Below, piece by piece: positions 7,620-15,018 of a stretch of DNA of 29,372 nucleotides (position 1 is the stretch's first letter; the number at the start of each line of letters is the position of its first letter). The DNA is from Verrucomicrobiota bacterium. Lineage in GTDB: Bacteria > Verrucomicrobiota > Verrucomicrobiia > Opitutales > Opitutaceae. The notes below the pieces were generated by a model. The model searched no databases. It was not told where the DNA came from and was given only the letters and a program-made list of their open reading frames with translations. The position numbers and the translations under genes were made by a program. Location: contig JAEZUE010000003.1 of assembly GCA_023443455.1 (NCBI GenBank), positions 1-29,372 of the forward strand, read 5' to 3'.

Positions 7620-8161
7620 ACCGCTGCGCCAATCCGCCGCCCACCGTGCCTCCGCTTCCCAAACACACACCGCATTCCCCCTGGTGGCGCCGCCGGGTCG
7701 TCGATCCGCTCGCGCGCCAGCTCACGCAGGGACTCTCCCCCGAGCGCCTCGCCCTCGCCTTGGCGATCGGCGGCGTGATCGCAGTGAACCCGTTCCTTGG
7801 CACCACGACACTCGGCTGCCTCGCCGCCGGCGTCGCGCTGCGGCTCAACCAACCCGCCTTGCAGATCGCCAACCTGCTCGCGGTGCCGTTCCAGCTCGCG
7901 CTGATCATCCCGTGGGTCCGCGTCGGCGAATGGCTCTACGGAGCGACACCGATGCCGCTGAATCCGACCCTGCTGGCCGAACAGTTCGCCGCCGTCCCAC
8001 TCGGATTCCTGGAGCGCTTCGGCTGGACCGGCCTCCATGCCGCCAGCGCGTGGCTGCTCGCCACACCCCTTCTCGGTGCAGGCCTGTACTTCACCCTGCG
8101 GCCGGCCCTGCGCGCCCTGAGCAACCAACTCGCCCGGCGCCGCGCGCCCGCGCTGACCTGA
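7616..8161 (+). CDS. DUF2062 membrane protein
   Basis: This 181-residue protein matches DUF2062, an inner-membrane family of unknown function often found with lipid or polysaccharide genes. The family core is seen in ERLALALAIGGVIAVNPFLG, then TTTLGCLAAGVALRLNQPALQIANLL, with further helices around VPFQLALIIPWVRVGEWLYG and near residues 140-160. The N-terminus is Pro-rich and basic (WWRRRVVDPLARQLTQGLSPE). The ATG at 7616 is directly behind a REP inverted pair and overlaps the stop of a 39-codon frame, so the first residues may have changed recently. The DUF1295 gene starts 14 bases after its stop. Role in the cassette is unknown. Confidence 0.85.
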   Translation: MNRCANPPPTVPPLPKHTPHSPWWRRRVVDPLARQLTQGLSPERLALALAIGGVIAVNPFLGTTTLGCLAAGVALRLNQPALQIANLLAVPFQLALIIPWVRVGEWLYGATPMPLNPTLLAEQFAAVPLGFLERFGWTGLHAASAWLLATPLLGAGLYFTLRPALRALSNQLARRRAPALT

Positions 8162-8175
8162 CCGGACCTCCCGCC

Positions 8176-8988
8176 ATGTCCACGCTCACCCTTCTCCTCA
8201 TCGCCCTCGCCGCCGCCTGCGCCGGCTTCGCACTGCTCTACTTCGTCGCGCGTCGGCTGGACAACTACGGCATTGTCGACGTCGCGTGGTCGCTCGGCTT
8301 TGCACCGGTGGCTGCGTTCTACGGGCATTTCGCGGGCGGCACCTTCCCGCGCCGGCTGCTCATCACCGCGATGGGCGTGCTCTGGAGCCTGCGCCTCGGC
8401 GGCTACCTCGCCCGCCGCGTGCTCGGCCACCTCCACACGGAGGACGGCCGCTACCAGCAACTCCGCCGCGACTGGGCGGACTCCTTCGGCCCGAAGATGT
8501 TTCGCTTCTTCCAATTCCAGGCGCTGGTGCTCGTCGCCCTCTCGGTGCCCTTCCTGCTCGCCGCCCAGAACCCCGCGCCCGCGTTGCACCCACTCGAATA
8601 CGCCGCCGCCGGGCTGTGGTTGCTCGCGTTGCTCGGCGAAACCCTCGCCGACGCCCAGCTCGCGCGCTTCAAGCGCGACCCCGCTAACCGCGGCCTCGTC
8701 TGCGCGACCGGCCTGTGGGGCTGGAGTCGCCATCCGAACTATTTCTTCGAGTGGCTCGTGTGGGTCGCGTTCGCGCTCTTCGCCCTCACCGCGCCGTCCG
8801 GCTGGATCGCACTCTACGCCCCCGCGCTGATGCTGTTCTTCCTGCTGAAAGTCACCGGCGTCGGCTACACCGAGGGCCAGCTCCTCCGCTCGAAAGGCGA
8901 CACCTACCGCGCCTACCAGGCCCGCACCAGCGCCTTCATCCCCTGGCCACCGCGCCGCGACGCAATCGCAACCACTGACGTCCGCTGA
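8176..8988 (+). CDS. DUF1295 (steroid 5-alpha-reductase-like) membrane protein
   Basis: This 270-residue polytopic membrane protein belongs to DUF1295 (COG3752), distantly related to steroid 5-alpha reductases and isoprenylcysteine methyltransferases. The signature GLWGWSRHPNYFFEW at residues 179-193 is complete, with LDNYGIVDVAWSLGF near the start and the C-terminal KGDTYRAYQARTSAFIPWPP also typical. About six or seven helices are predicted by eye. The related enzymes reduce double bonds or methylate at the membrane interface, so reduction of a modified lipid is a reasonable but unproven guess. The ATG at 8176 follows the DUF2062 stop closely. An 89-base gap with an A/C/T-rich repetitive stretch (9031-9071) separates it from the second CFA-like gene. 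Confidence 0.9.
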   Translation: MSTLTLLLIALAAACAGFALLYFVARRLDNYGIVDVAWSLGFAPVAAFYGHFAGGTFPRRLLITAMGVLWSLRLGGYLARRVLGHLHTEDGRYQQLRRDWADSFGPKMFRFFQFQALVLVALSVPFLLAAQNPAPALHPLEYAAAGLWLLALLGETLADAQLARFKRDPANRGLVCATGLWGWSRHPNYFFEWLVWVAFALFALTAPSGWIALYAPALMLFFLLKVTGVGYTEGQLLRSKGDTYRAYQARTSAFIPWPPRRDAIATTDVR

Positions 8989-9077
8989 GCACTTGCGCCA
9001 ACACCGCTCCCGCGCACGCCCCTCCGAACGACCAACTACAAACTTCCAACTACCAACTTCGAATTTCCACACGCGCC

Positions 9078-10130
9078 ATGATCGACACGCTCCTCGAAAA
9101 GAACCTCCTGCCCGACTTCGCGCTCCGCTTCGGTATCCGCCGCCTGCTGGCGCAGCGGATCCGCGAGGAGACGGCCCCCTCCTCCGTCGAACAACACCAG
9201 CGCCTGGCCGCCTTCGCCGAGGCGCTGCGCACGCAGCCCATCGCGATCAACACCGCCGAGTCGAAGGAGCAGCACTACGAGGTGCCGACCGCGTTCTACC
9301 AGCGCGTGCTCGGCCCGCGGCTGAAGTACTCCTGCTGCTGGTTCGAGCGCGGCGACGAGTCACTCGCCGAGGGCGAGGAGGCAATGCTGCGCCTCTACGC
9401 CGAGCGCGCCCGCCTCGCCGACGGTCAGGAGATTCTCGAGCTCGGCTGCGGCTGGGGTTCGCTCTCGCTCTGGCTGGCCGAGCGCTACCCGCACTCGCGC
9501 ATCACCGGAGTGTCCCACTCGCGCACGCAAAAGGAGTTCATCGATGCCGAGGCGCAGCGCCGCGGTTTCACCAACCTCACGATCGTCACCTGCGACATGA
9601 ACGACTTCGACACCACCGCCGGCCGCTTCGACCGCGTGGTGTCCGTCGAGATGTTCGAGCACATGAAGAACTGGCCGCGCCTGCTGGCCAACATCGCCCG
9701 TTGGCTCAAGCCCGGTGGTCTGTTCTTCCTGCACATCTTCACGCATTCGCGTTTCGCCTACCATTTCGTCGCCCGTGACGGCACCGACTGGATGAGCCGG
9801 TACTTCTTCACCGGCGGCATGATGCCCAGCGACGACCTCGTCACCCGCTTCCAGGACGACCTCAAGCTGCTCGGCCACTGGCAGGTCAACGGCCGCCACT
9901 ACCAGCGCACCGCCGAACTTTGGCTCCAGAATATGGATCGATCCCGGAGGGAACTGCTCCCGCTCTTCGCCGCCACCTACGGCGCCCAGCACACGACCAA
10001 GTGGTGGTCCTACTGGCGCGTGTTCTTCCTCTCCTGCGCGGAGCTCTGGGGTTTCCGCGCCGGCGAGGAGTGGCTGGTGAGCCACTATCTGATGGAGAAA
10101 CCCACCAGCGCCGGGGACCAGGTTCGCTAA
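9078..10130 (+). CDS. CFA-family methyltransferase, coclaurine N-methyltransferase-like
   Basis: This 350-residue SAM-dependent methyltransferase is a second COG2230 member, but of a different subgroup from the cfa gene at 5600. The SAM loop is ILELGCGWGSLS (119-130), followed by EMFEHMKNW (191-199). The C-terminal half (WMSRYFFTGGMMPS at 238-251, then FQDDLKLLGHWQVNGRHYQR) closely resembles plant coclaurine N-methyltransferases as I remember them, whereas the bacterial KHVFPG segment is absent. It is about 90 residues shorter than the first synthase at the N-terminus, so it probably lacks the full lipid-binding domain. The substrate may be an acyl chain, an amine head group or a small molecule. 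It ends the plus-strand cassette and converges on a TatT-like gene 42 bases away. Confidence 0.9.
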   Translation: MIDTLLEKNLLPDFALRFGIRRLLAQRIREETAPSSVEQHQRLAAFAEALRTQPIAINTAESKEQHYEVPTAFYQRVLGPRLKYSCCWFERGDESLAEGEEAMLRLYAERARLADGQEILELGCGWGSLSLWLAERYPHSRITGVSHSRTQKEFIDAEAQRRGFTNLTIVTCDMNDFDTTAGRFDRVVSVEMFEHMKNWPRLLANIARWLKPGGLFFLHIFTHSRFAYHFVARDGTDWMSRYFFTGGMMPSDDLVTRFQDDLKLLGHWQVNGRHYQRTAELWLQNMDRSRRELLPLFAATYGAQHTTKWWSYWRVFFLSCAELWGFRAGEEWLVSHYLMEKPTSAGDQVR

Positions 10131-10172
10131 AGGACGCGGCGCTCTGTATCAGATCCGACATCCCGCCAAGGC

Positions 10173-11051
10173 CTACTCGGCCAACAGGCGGGCCGCCTCG
10201 GCCTTGAAGTAGCGATTCCAGGACTTGTTGCCTCCGAGGGCTTCAAGATCCCGCTCCGCCACCGCCATCAGGTCGGCCCGGCCCGCCGCGCGCTCGCCCA
10301 CGGCGGGATAGAAATACTTCCCCCGCCCCCAGCGGGGCAAAGCTCGGTTGGCGCCCAGGGCAACGGCGCGATCAAAGCATTCGCGTGCGCGCGCCTTGTC
10401 TCCGCCTCGGGCCGCGGGCATCGCAAGATAGTAGATACCCCAGGAAAAGGTGGTCGTGTGCTCCTCCCATGCCGGGTCGATCGCATCCATGTGCTGCAAC
10501 ATCGTTTTCGCCGCCTCCATCTTCCCCACGTTGGCGATACGACCGAACAGTCCCAGGCAGTCGCGAAAGATGTAGAAGATCCCGGTCGACCAGAAATGCA
10601 TGGCGCCCATTTCGCGCGGCCCGAGGGCGGCGGCCGCCTGCCAAGCGGGCTCTCCGGCCTGCACGCGCCGCAGAAACTCCGGGTTCGTCGCCATCGCCCG
10701 TTCGCAGGCCTGGATTCCAGCGACATAGCAGCGGAGCCGTTCCCGGCTGCCCTGCCGATAGGCGGCGCCCTCCAGAAGCCGCAGGCAACCGAGCTCGACC
10801 CACGCTTCCGGCTCATCCGGCTGCGCGGCCGCGATCGCCTCCCAGGCGCGGATCGCCTTCGCGGCGGAGTCGGGGGAATCGATCGCGTCGCCCAACCGGC
10901 GGGCCTCGGCTCGTTCCTCGGCGGCAACTAGCCGGCGTTCGCCGGCCGCTGGCCCGACCCAGCCCGGCGCCCAGCTTGCCGAGCGCGGAGTGGTGCAGCC
11001 GCCCAAACCGAGCGCGACCATCGCCAGCAGAACAAGAAATGAGGGCTTCAT
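10173..11051 (-). CDS. TatT-like (TRAP transporter-associated) lipoprotein
   Basis: This 292-residue protein has a lipoprotein signal peptide ending in the lipobox LGGC (Cys19). The mature part is helical with TPR-like repeats: AWVELGCLRLLEGAAYR, AGIQACERAMATNP, and KARARECFDRAVALG. The combination with WQAAAALGPREMGAMHFWS and FSWGIYYLAMPAA fits the TRAP transporter TatT component family, periplasmic lipoproteins first described in Treponema that associate with a solute-binding partner. No TRAP transporter genes are in the window, so the partner is unknown. It lies 17 bases downstream of the lipoprotein hydrolase on the same strand, and the two are probably co-transcribed. Confidence 0.75.
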   Translation of the reverse strand: MKPSFLVLLAMVALGLGGCTTPRSASWAPGWVGPAAGERRLVAAEERAEARRLGDAIDSPDSAAKAIRAWEAIAAAQPDEPEAWVELGCLRLLEGAAYRQGSRERLRCYVAGIQACERAMATNPEFLRRVQAGEPAWQAAAALGPREMGAMHFWSTGIFYIFRDCLGLFGRIANVGKMEAAKTMLQHMDAIDPAWEEHTTTFSWGIYYLAMPAARGGDKARARECFDRAVALGANRALPRWGRGKYFYPAVGERAAGRADLMAVAERDLEALGGNKSWNRYFKAEAARLLAE

Positions 11052-11067
11052 GGGATTGCCTTCGGTA

Positions 11068-11931
11068 TCAATGTGACGAATTCAGACCCGCTGAAGGCTG
11101 GGCTGCCCCGGCGAGCTTTTCCGCGTGAAACAGGTCGGAACCGGAACAGACCTCCCGCCACAAGGCGCGCCAGGTCGGCCAGTCGTGGCCACCCGCCATC
11201 GTCCTCACGCGCGACGGGGGCAACAGTGCAGCGAGAACGCGATGGCCTTCTCCCAGCGAATCGTTGCGACCGCAGAGCAACCAAGTCGGCGGGAGGCGGG
11301 AGGCTTCCGCGCCGAGAAACGCCCAGATCTGCTCCTCGACTCCGCCCGCGCGCCCATCCCGCCCGGTTGCCCAGGCCTGCGGCCCACCCGCCGCAGCGAT
11401 CCGCCCAAACAAACGCCGGTCATCGCCCAAGTAGGGTCCCAGGAGCACGATCGCCTCGACCGAGCCGGGGTGGTCGCGTTCGTTCAACAACGCACCAAGA
11501 CCGCCGAGGGAGACCCCCACCAGGACGATACGGCGATAACCCCGGCTCCGGGCCGGCTGGATCACGTCGGCCTGCAGCCGCTCCAGCACCGTACGGTTGA
11601 AATAGTAGCCGAGGTGGGCGTCCACCATGATGCTGTCCGCCCGCACACCGGCGTCCTGCATCGCAGCCGGGAAGCCCTCGCGTTCGAAATCCGTCATCGC
11701 GCCGCCCCGGCCGGGCAGAAAGACCACCAACGTCTCGGCGGGAGCCGGGAGCGCCGATCGGATCTCCCTCGTCGGGATCGGCGCCGGGGTGGGGCGAAAG
11801 ACCAGGTTGCAGCCGGCCAGCGCCAGCGCGCCGAGCGCCAGCCCGACGACGGACGCTCTCCGTGCCCAAAAACCGAAAACAGCTTCGCGGACACCTGCCG
11901 TGGCGACTTCCATGCATTGCGGTATATCCAT
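11068..11931 (-). CDS. Alpha/beta-hydrolase lipoprotein
   Basis: This is a 287-residue exported hydrolase. A basic N-region and hydrophobic helix (VVGLALGALALAGC) form a lipoprotein signal with Cys41 as lipidation site. The hydrolase core shows the nucleophile elbow GVSLGG with Ser141, a likely acid in LLCGRNDSL (Asp224) and His249 in AGGHDWPTW, so the catalytic triad looks complete. An oxyanion-loop candidate is FLPGRGG near residue 71. Substrate is unknown; esterase, lipase or peptidase activity is possible. The start is uncertain: ATG 11931 is given, but ATG 11913 gives a shorter and equally good signal peptide. The much longer upstream frame is Arg-rich and not conserved-looking. It is followed by the TatT-like gene. 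Confidence 0.8.
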   Translation of the reverse strand: MDIPQCMEVATAGVREAVFGFWARRASVVGLALGALALAGCNLVFRPTPAPIPTREIRSALPAPAETLVVFLPGRGGAMTDFEREGFPAAMQDAGVRADSIMVDAHLGYYFNRTVLERLQADVIQPARSRGYRRIVLVGVSLGGLGALLNERDHPGSVEAIVLLGPYLGDDRRLFGRIAAAGGPQAWATGRDGRAGGVEEQIWAFLGAEASRLPPTWLLCGRNDSLGEGHRVLAALLPPSRVRTMAGGHDWPTWRALWREVCSGSDLFHAEKLAGAAQPSAGLNSSH

Positions 11932-12562
11932 GTCGTCGAGACCGTCAACGGCCGGGCACGAAAGTCGTCCGCCATGGCGCCGAGCACACGGCCGGATCGT
12001 GGGGCCACCGGCGCGGGTACTTCCCTTTCGGCGCGAAACGCCGCCGCTGCCGCGCCGCAACCGCCACCCGCGGCGACACCGAAGCGATCCCGGATCGGGC
12101 GGGGCTGCACACCTCGGCCCGCCCCTCCCCGAGTCCCCACTCGGCGGCCCCTCGGCGCAGCGTGCGATTTCTTCGCCTCGGGTCGATTTGCGGGCTTGCA
12201 CCCGGGCGGATCTCGTGGAGCCTCCCGCCGTCCGATTCGCAGTTCAATTGTCCGGTTTGTCAGATCAGGTCTGAAGACTGTAGGTTGAGCCCGCGCCGCC
12301 AGGCGGCCGGGGTTTGTGCAAGAGTACTTCGTCAGAGGTCGTTGCCAGAAGACTGAATCGATCAGGTGTCCGTATCGCGGCGTCCGCGCCCGTGTCTCGC
12401 AATTGCGTTCCGCAACGCGCGTCCTTCTCCCGCGCACCGAGGCTCGCGCGTCGACGCCAAAGCAGGCCCCGGAGTCGCGTGACCCGCTTCGTTCGCGAAG
12501 CGCGCCACGGCCCACCGGGGGAAACCATCCGTGCAGGTCAACCAGTTGGGAATTCTCCTCCC
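11932..12562. other. About 630 bases without a convincing gene
   Basis: Open frames here are Arg/Pro-rich on both strands, as expected from GC-rich noncoding DNA. A GTAG-headed hairpin lies at 12280-12307. A 15-base stretch CGCGTCGACGCCAAA (12447-12461) recurs exactly at 25601-25615. The region presumably holds the promoter of the minus-strand hydrolase, but no -35/-10 pair stands out. Confidence 0.4.
12280..12307 (+). repeat. GTAG-headed hairpin (REP-like)
   Basis: GTAG at 12280-12283 is followed by GTTGAGCCCGC and the hairpin GCCGCC-A-GGCGGC (12295-12307). It shares the GTAG-plus-hairpin layout, but not the sequence, of the other elements in the window. Confidence 0.4.
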
Positions 12563-13033
12563 GTGAAAATCTCCAAGCTTCTCGACTCCCACCGCGCCCT
12601 TCTTCAACAAGCCCGGCTGGCCAATCTGGCCCAGGCTTTCCTCACGCTGCGGCACCTCGCCGAGCGCGTGCACCAGGCCCGATTGCGCGGGCTCGTGCGA
12701 CTGCGCCAGCCCGACGCCGCGGAGGAACGCTTCTGGGCTTCGCTCACCACGCTGGAAGGCAACCAGTCGGTGATCGAGGAGCATTTCCGCGACGAGGAAC
12801 TCATGGAGTTTGCCGACGCCGTGGCCTACGTCCGCGACACCGATGCGCTCGACCTCACATTCCGCCTCGAGCACACGGGCGGCTTGTTCGTGGCACCGCT
12901 CGAAGCCGAGCTGCGCCGCAGCGGGGTCGAGTTCGACCTCGACCCCGAAGAGTTCGGGCCCGCAGCCGGTCCGGAGGCCGACCCGGCGCCGTTCGCCGAC
13001 CGCCACCGGGGCGAAGCGCCGCCGCAACAGTGA
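12563..13033 (+). CDS. Hypothetical protein, mostly helical
   Basis: I do not recognise this 156-residue protein. From the GTG at 12563 (VKISKLLDSHRALLQQARL) it is a run of amphipathic helices with heptad-like leucines up to about residue 90, then a short strand-like part (DALDLTFRLEHTGGLFVAPL) and an acidic, Pro/Ala-rich tail. No signal peptide or membrane segment is seen. The frame extends upstream to 12314, but that part is Arg-rich and lacks the codon pattern seen after 12563, so the GTG start is preferred. It is flanked by a gene-poor gap and converges on the CheY-like gene. Third-position GC bias supports it being coding. Confidence 0.6.
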   Translation: MKISKLLDSHRALLQQARLANLAQAFLTLRHLAERVHQARLRGLVRLRQPDAAEERFWASLTTLEGNQSVIEEHFRDEELMEFADAVAYVRDTDALDLTFRLEHTGGLFVAPLEAELRRSGVEFDLDPEEFGPAAGPEADPAPFADRHRGEAPPQQ

Positions 13034-13054
13034 GCCGGCCCGGGGCGCGTGCGC

Positions 13055-13426
13055 TCAGGCCGCCTTCGCGAGCGGGATGATCTTCTGCACCTTCTCGACC
13101 AGCGCCTCGTTCTGGAAGGGCTTGGCGATGTAGTCGCTGATCCCGAGATGACTCGCCTTCTCGATGCTGTCGGCGCCCCCCTCGGCGGTGAGCATCATCA
13201 CCGGCGTATTGTCACCGCGGGCACGCAGCTGCGTCAGCATCTGGATGCCGTCCATCTGGGGCATGGTGATGTCGAGGATGATCAGGTCGGGCTTCTGTTC
13301 TTCGGCCACCTTCAGGCCCTCCTCGCCGTTCGATGCCTCGACCAGGGTGCAGGCATAGCCGTTGAACGCGCGTTTCAGGATGAGACGGATGGTCTTCGAG
13401 TCGTCGATGGTGAGCAGCTTGTGCAT
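13055..13426 (-). CDS. CheY-like single-domain response regulator
   Basis: This 123-residue protein is a stand-alone receiver domain. The acidic pair is Asp8-Asp9 in LLTIDDSKT, the phosphoacceptor is Asp52 in LIILDITMPQMDG, the switch Thr80 is in MMLTAEGG, and Lys102 is in YIAKPF, so all catalytic residues are present. Without an output domain it should act by binding a partner such as a flagellar switch or another protein. It starts eight bases after the stop of a CheX-like phosphatase gene, which would reset it. I chose ATG 13426 because the longer frame overlaps the CheX gene. No kinase or receptor gene is adjacent. Confidence 0.9.
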   Translation of the reverse strand: MHKLLTIDDSKTIRLILKRAFNGYACTLVEASNGEEGLKVAEEQKPDLIILDITMPQMDGIQMLTQLRARGDNTPVMMLTAEGGADSIEKASHLGISDYIAKPFQNEALVEKVQKIIPLAKAA

Positions 13427-13434
13427 GGCAGGAA

Positions 13435-13953
13435 TCAGTCTTCTTTGAAAATCAGGTCGGCCACCACGCTCATGCCCTCGACCCGAAACACGTAGGTGCG
13501 CCGGACGGTTCCGCGCATCGGCTGGATCGTGATGCCGTCGCCCCAGACAACGGTGGGGATCGTCAGCTTGCACGGGTAACCGAGATCGTGGATCCGGTTC
13601 TTAAAGACACCGACGGTCATGTTGGAGAGTTCGCCGACCGTGTCGGACATGCACTCCCGGCCGCCCTCGTCGACCTCGGCCTCGGTCATGCCCAGCATGC
13701 CCTGCGTGACGATGTGGGCCATGCGCTCGGACAGGTAGATGTAGACCAGCCCCGTGATGTCGCCGGCGAAGCCCACGCTGCCGACCGCGAGCACACCGGT
13801 CAGGTCGGGTGGCCGGGTCCAGGGATCGTCCGCGGGCACCGGCGTCTCGCCGCTCACCGGTTCGGCCGTCTTCTGCAGCATGGTCTGGAAGACCTTCTGC
13901 ACGGCTTGTTCAATGCATTCCTTGAAAAGGTCTTCGGTAAGTGCGGCGGGCAT
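13435..13953 (-). CDS. CheX-like CheY-P phosphatase
   Basis: This 172-residue protein resembles CheX/CheC-type phosphatases, which remove phosphate from CheY. The central VGSVGFAGDITGLVYIYLSE fits the CheX fold (GxxGxV/ISG motif), and TVGELSNMTVG contains the E-x-x-N active-site pattern (Glu108, Asn111). The C-terminus has the beta-strand GTVRRTYVFRVEGMSVVADL. The first 45 residues before the core are longer than in minimal CheX. The ATG at 13953 (MPAALTEDLF) is preferred; an in-frame ATG at 13980 would add nine residues. With the CheY-like gene just downstream it forms a self-contained receiver-phosphatase pair. The cognate kinase is not in the window. Confidence 0.8.
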   Translation of the reverse strand: MPAALTEDLFKECIEQAVQKVFQTMLQKTAEPVSGETPVPADDPWTRPPDLTGVLAVGSVGFAGDITGLVYIYLSERMAHIVTQGMLGMTEAEVDEGGRECMSDTVGELSNMTVGVFKNRIHDLGYPCKLTIPTVVWGDGITIQPMRGTVRRTYVFRVEGMSVVADLIFKED

Positions 13954-14043
13954 CTGGATGAGGGATCGTGCCGGTATCATCGGCCCGCCGGCCGGGAACT
14001 GAAACCCGGAGACCGAACAAATGCGCGTCCGGCCGCCGCCGGA

Positions 14044-14985
14044 TCAGGGCCACAAATACCAAAGATAGCCGCCGTAGCCGGCCAGCAGCAGCAGGCCCTC
14101 CCAGCGATGGACCCGGAAGCCCGTGCGCGCCACCAGCAGCAGCGAAGCCGAGATCGCGACCATCGCGTATCCATCGATCGGCGAAACGCCCTGGCCGGAG
14201 AGCGGTCCCGCCACCGCGCCCGCGCCGCCCAGAATCGCGAGGATGTTGTAGATGTTCGAACCGATCACATTGCCGATCGCGATGTCGGGCTGGCGGCGCA
14301 GGGCCGCCACCACCGAGGAGGCCAGCTCCGGCAGGCTGGTGCCGAACGCCACCACCGTGAGCCCGATCACCGCCTCGCTCACCCCGAAAACCCGCGCCAG
14401 ATCGACCGCCCCCACCACGAAGAGGCGGGAACCCACCACCAGCAGCGCGAGACCGGCCAGCACCAGCAGCACATCGATCCACGGCGAGGCCGCCGGCCGC
14501 GGCACACTCTCGTCGAACTCCCGCGCCAACGCGCCGGCCTGCCGCCGCGCCAACCGGATGTTGATCGTCACATAGGACAACAGGAGGGCGAGAAACACCC
14601 ACGCCTCCCAACGCTCGATCGAGGCGTCGCGGAAGAACCAGAGGAACAACAGCGACACGCCGACCATCACCGGCGTGTCGAACTTGAGCAGCTGCGACTG
14701 CACCACCAGCGGACAGATCACCGCCGTGAGCCCGAGAATCAGCCCGATGTTGACGATGTTCGAGCCGACCACGTTGCCGATGGCGATCGCCCCTTGGCCG
14801 TTCAACCCGGCCGTCACACTCACGACCAGCTCCGGTGCGCTCGTGCCGAACGCCACCACGGTGAGCCCCGCCAGCAACGGCGTCACCCCGAGGCGCAGCG
14901 CGAGGGCGGCACCGCCGCGCACCAACCACTCGGCACCGAAATACAGCGCGACCAGACCGGCGAGAAGAAGGAGAACAGGAATCAT
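14044..14985 (-). CDS. Sodium/calcium exchanger family transporter (YrbG-type)
   Basis: This 313-residue inner-membrane protein of the CaCA superfamily is predicted to exchange calcium for sodium or protons. It has the expected internal duplication: alpha-repeat 1 with TVVAFGTSAPELVVS and IAIGNVVGSNIVNIGLIL, and alpha-repeat 2 with TVVAFGTSLPELASS and IAIGNVIGSNIYNILAIL. Both GTS-PE and GN-GSN cation-binding motifs are intact. About ten helices are separated by a cytoplasmic loop near residues 145-165. Length is typical of bacterial family members. It lies 33 bases after the beta-barrel-like gene on the same strand and may be co-transcribed with it. Confidence 0.93.
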   Translation of the reverse strand: MIPVLLLLAGLVALYFGAEWLVRGGAALALRLGVTPLLAGLTVVAFGTSAPELVVSVTAGLNGQGAIAIGNVVGSNIVNIGLILGLTAVICPLVVQSQLLKFDTPVMVGVSLLFLWFFRDASIERWEAWVFLALLLSYVTINIRLARRQAGALAREFDESVPRPAASPWIDVLLVLAGLALLVVGSRLFVVGAVDLARVFGVSEAVIGLTVVAFGTSLPELASSVVAALRRQPDIAIGNVIGSNIYNILAILGGAGAVAGPLSGQGVSPIDGYAMVAISASLLLVARTGFRVHRWEGLLLLAGYGGYLWYLWP

Positions 14986-15018
14986 GGGAGGATGCTCGGC
15001 GAACTCACAATCCCAGCA

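Noticed and set aside
12314..12562. N-terminal extension of the hypothetical gene at 12563
   Set aside because: Its composition changes sharply to Arg/Ser/Pro-rich with poor codon bias, and it covers repeat-like DNA.
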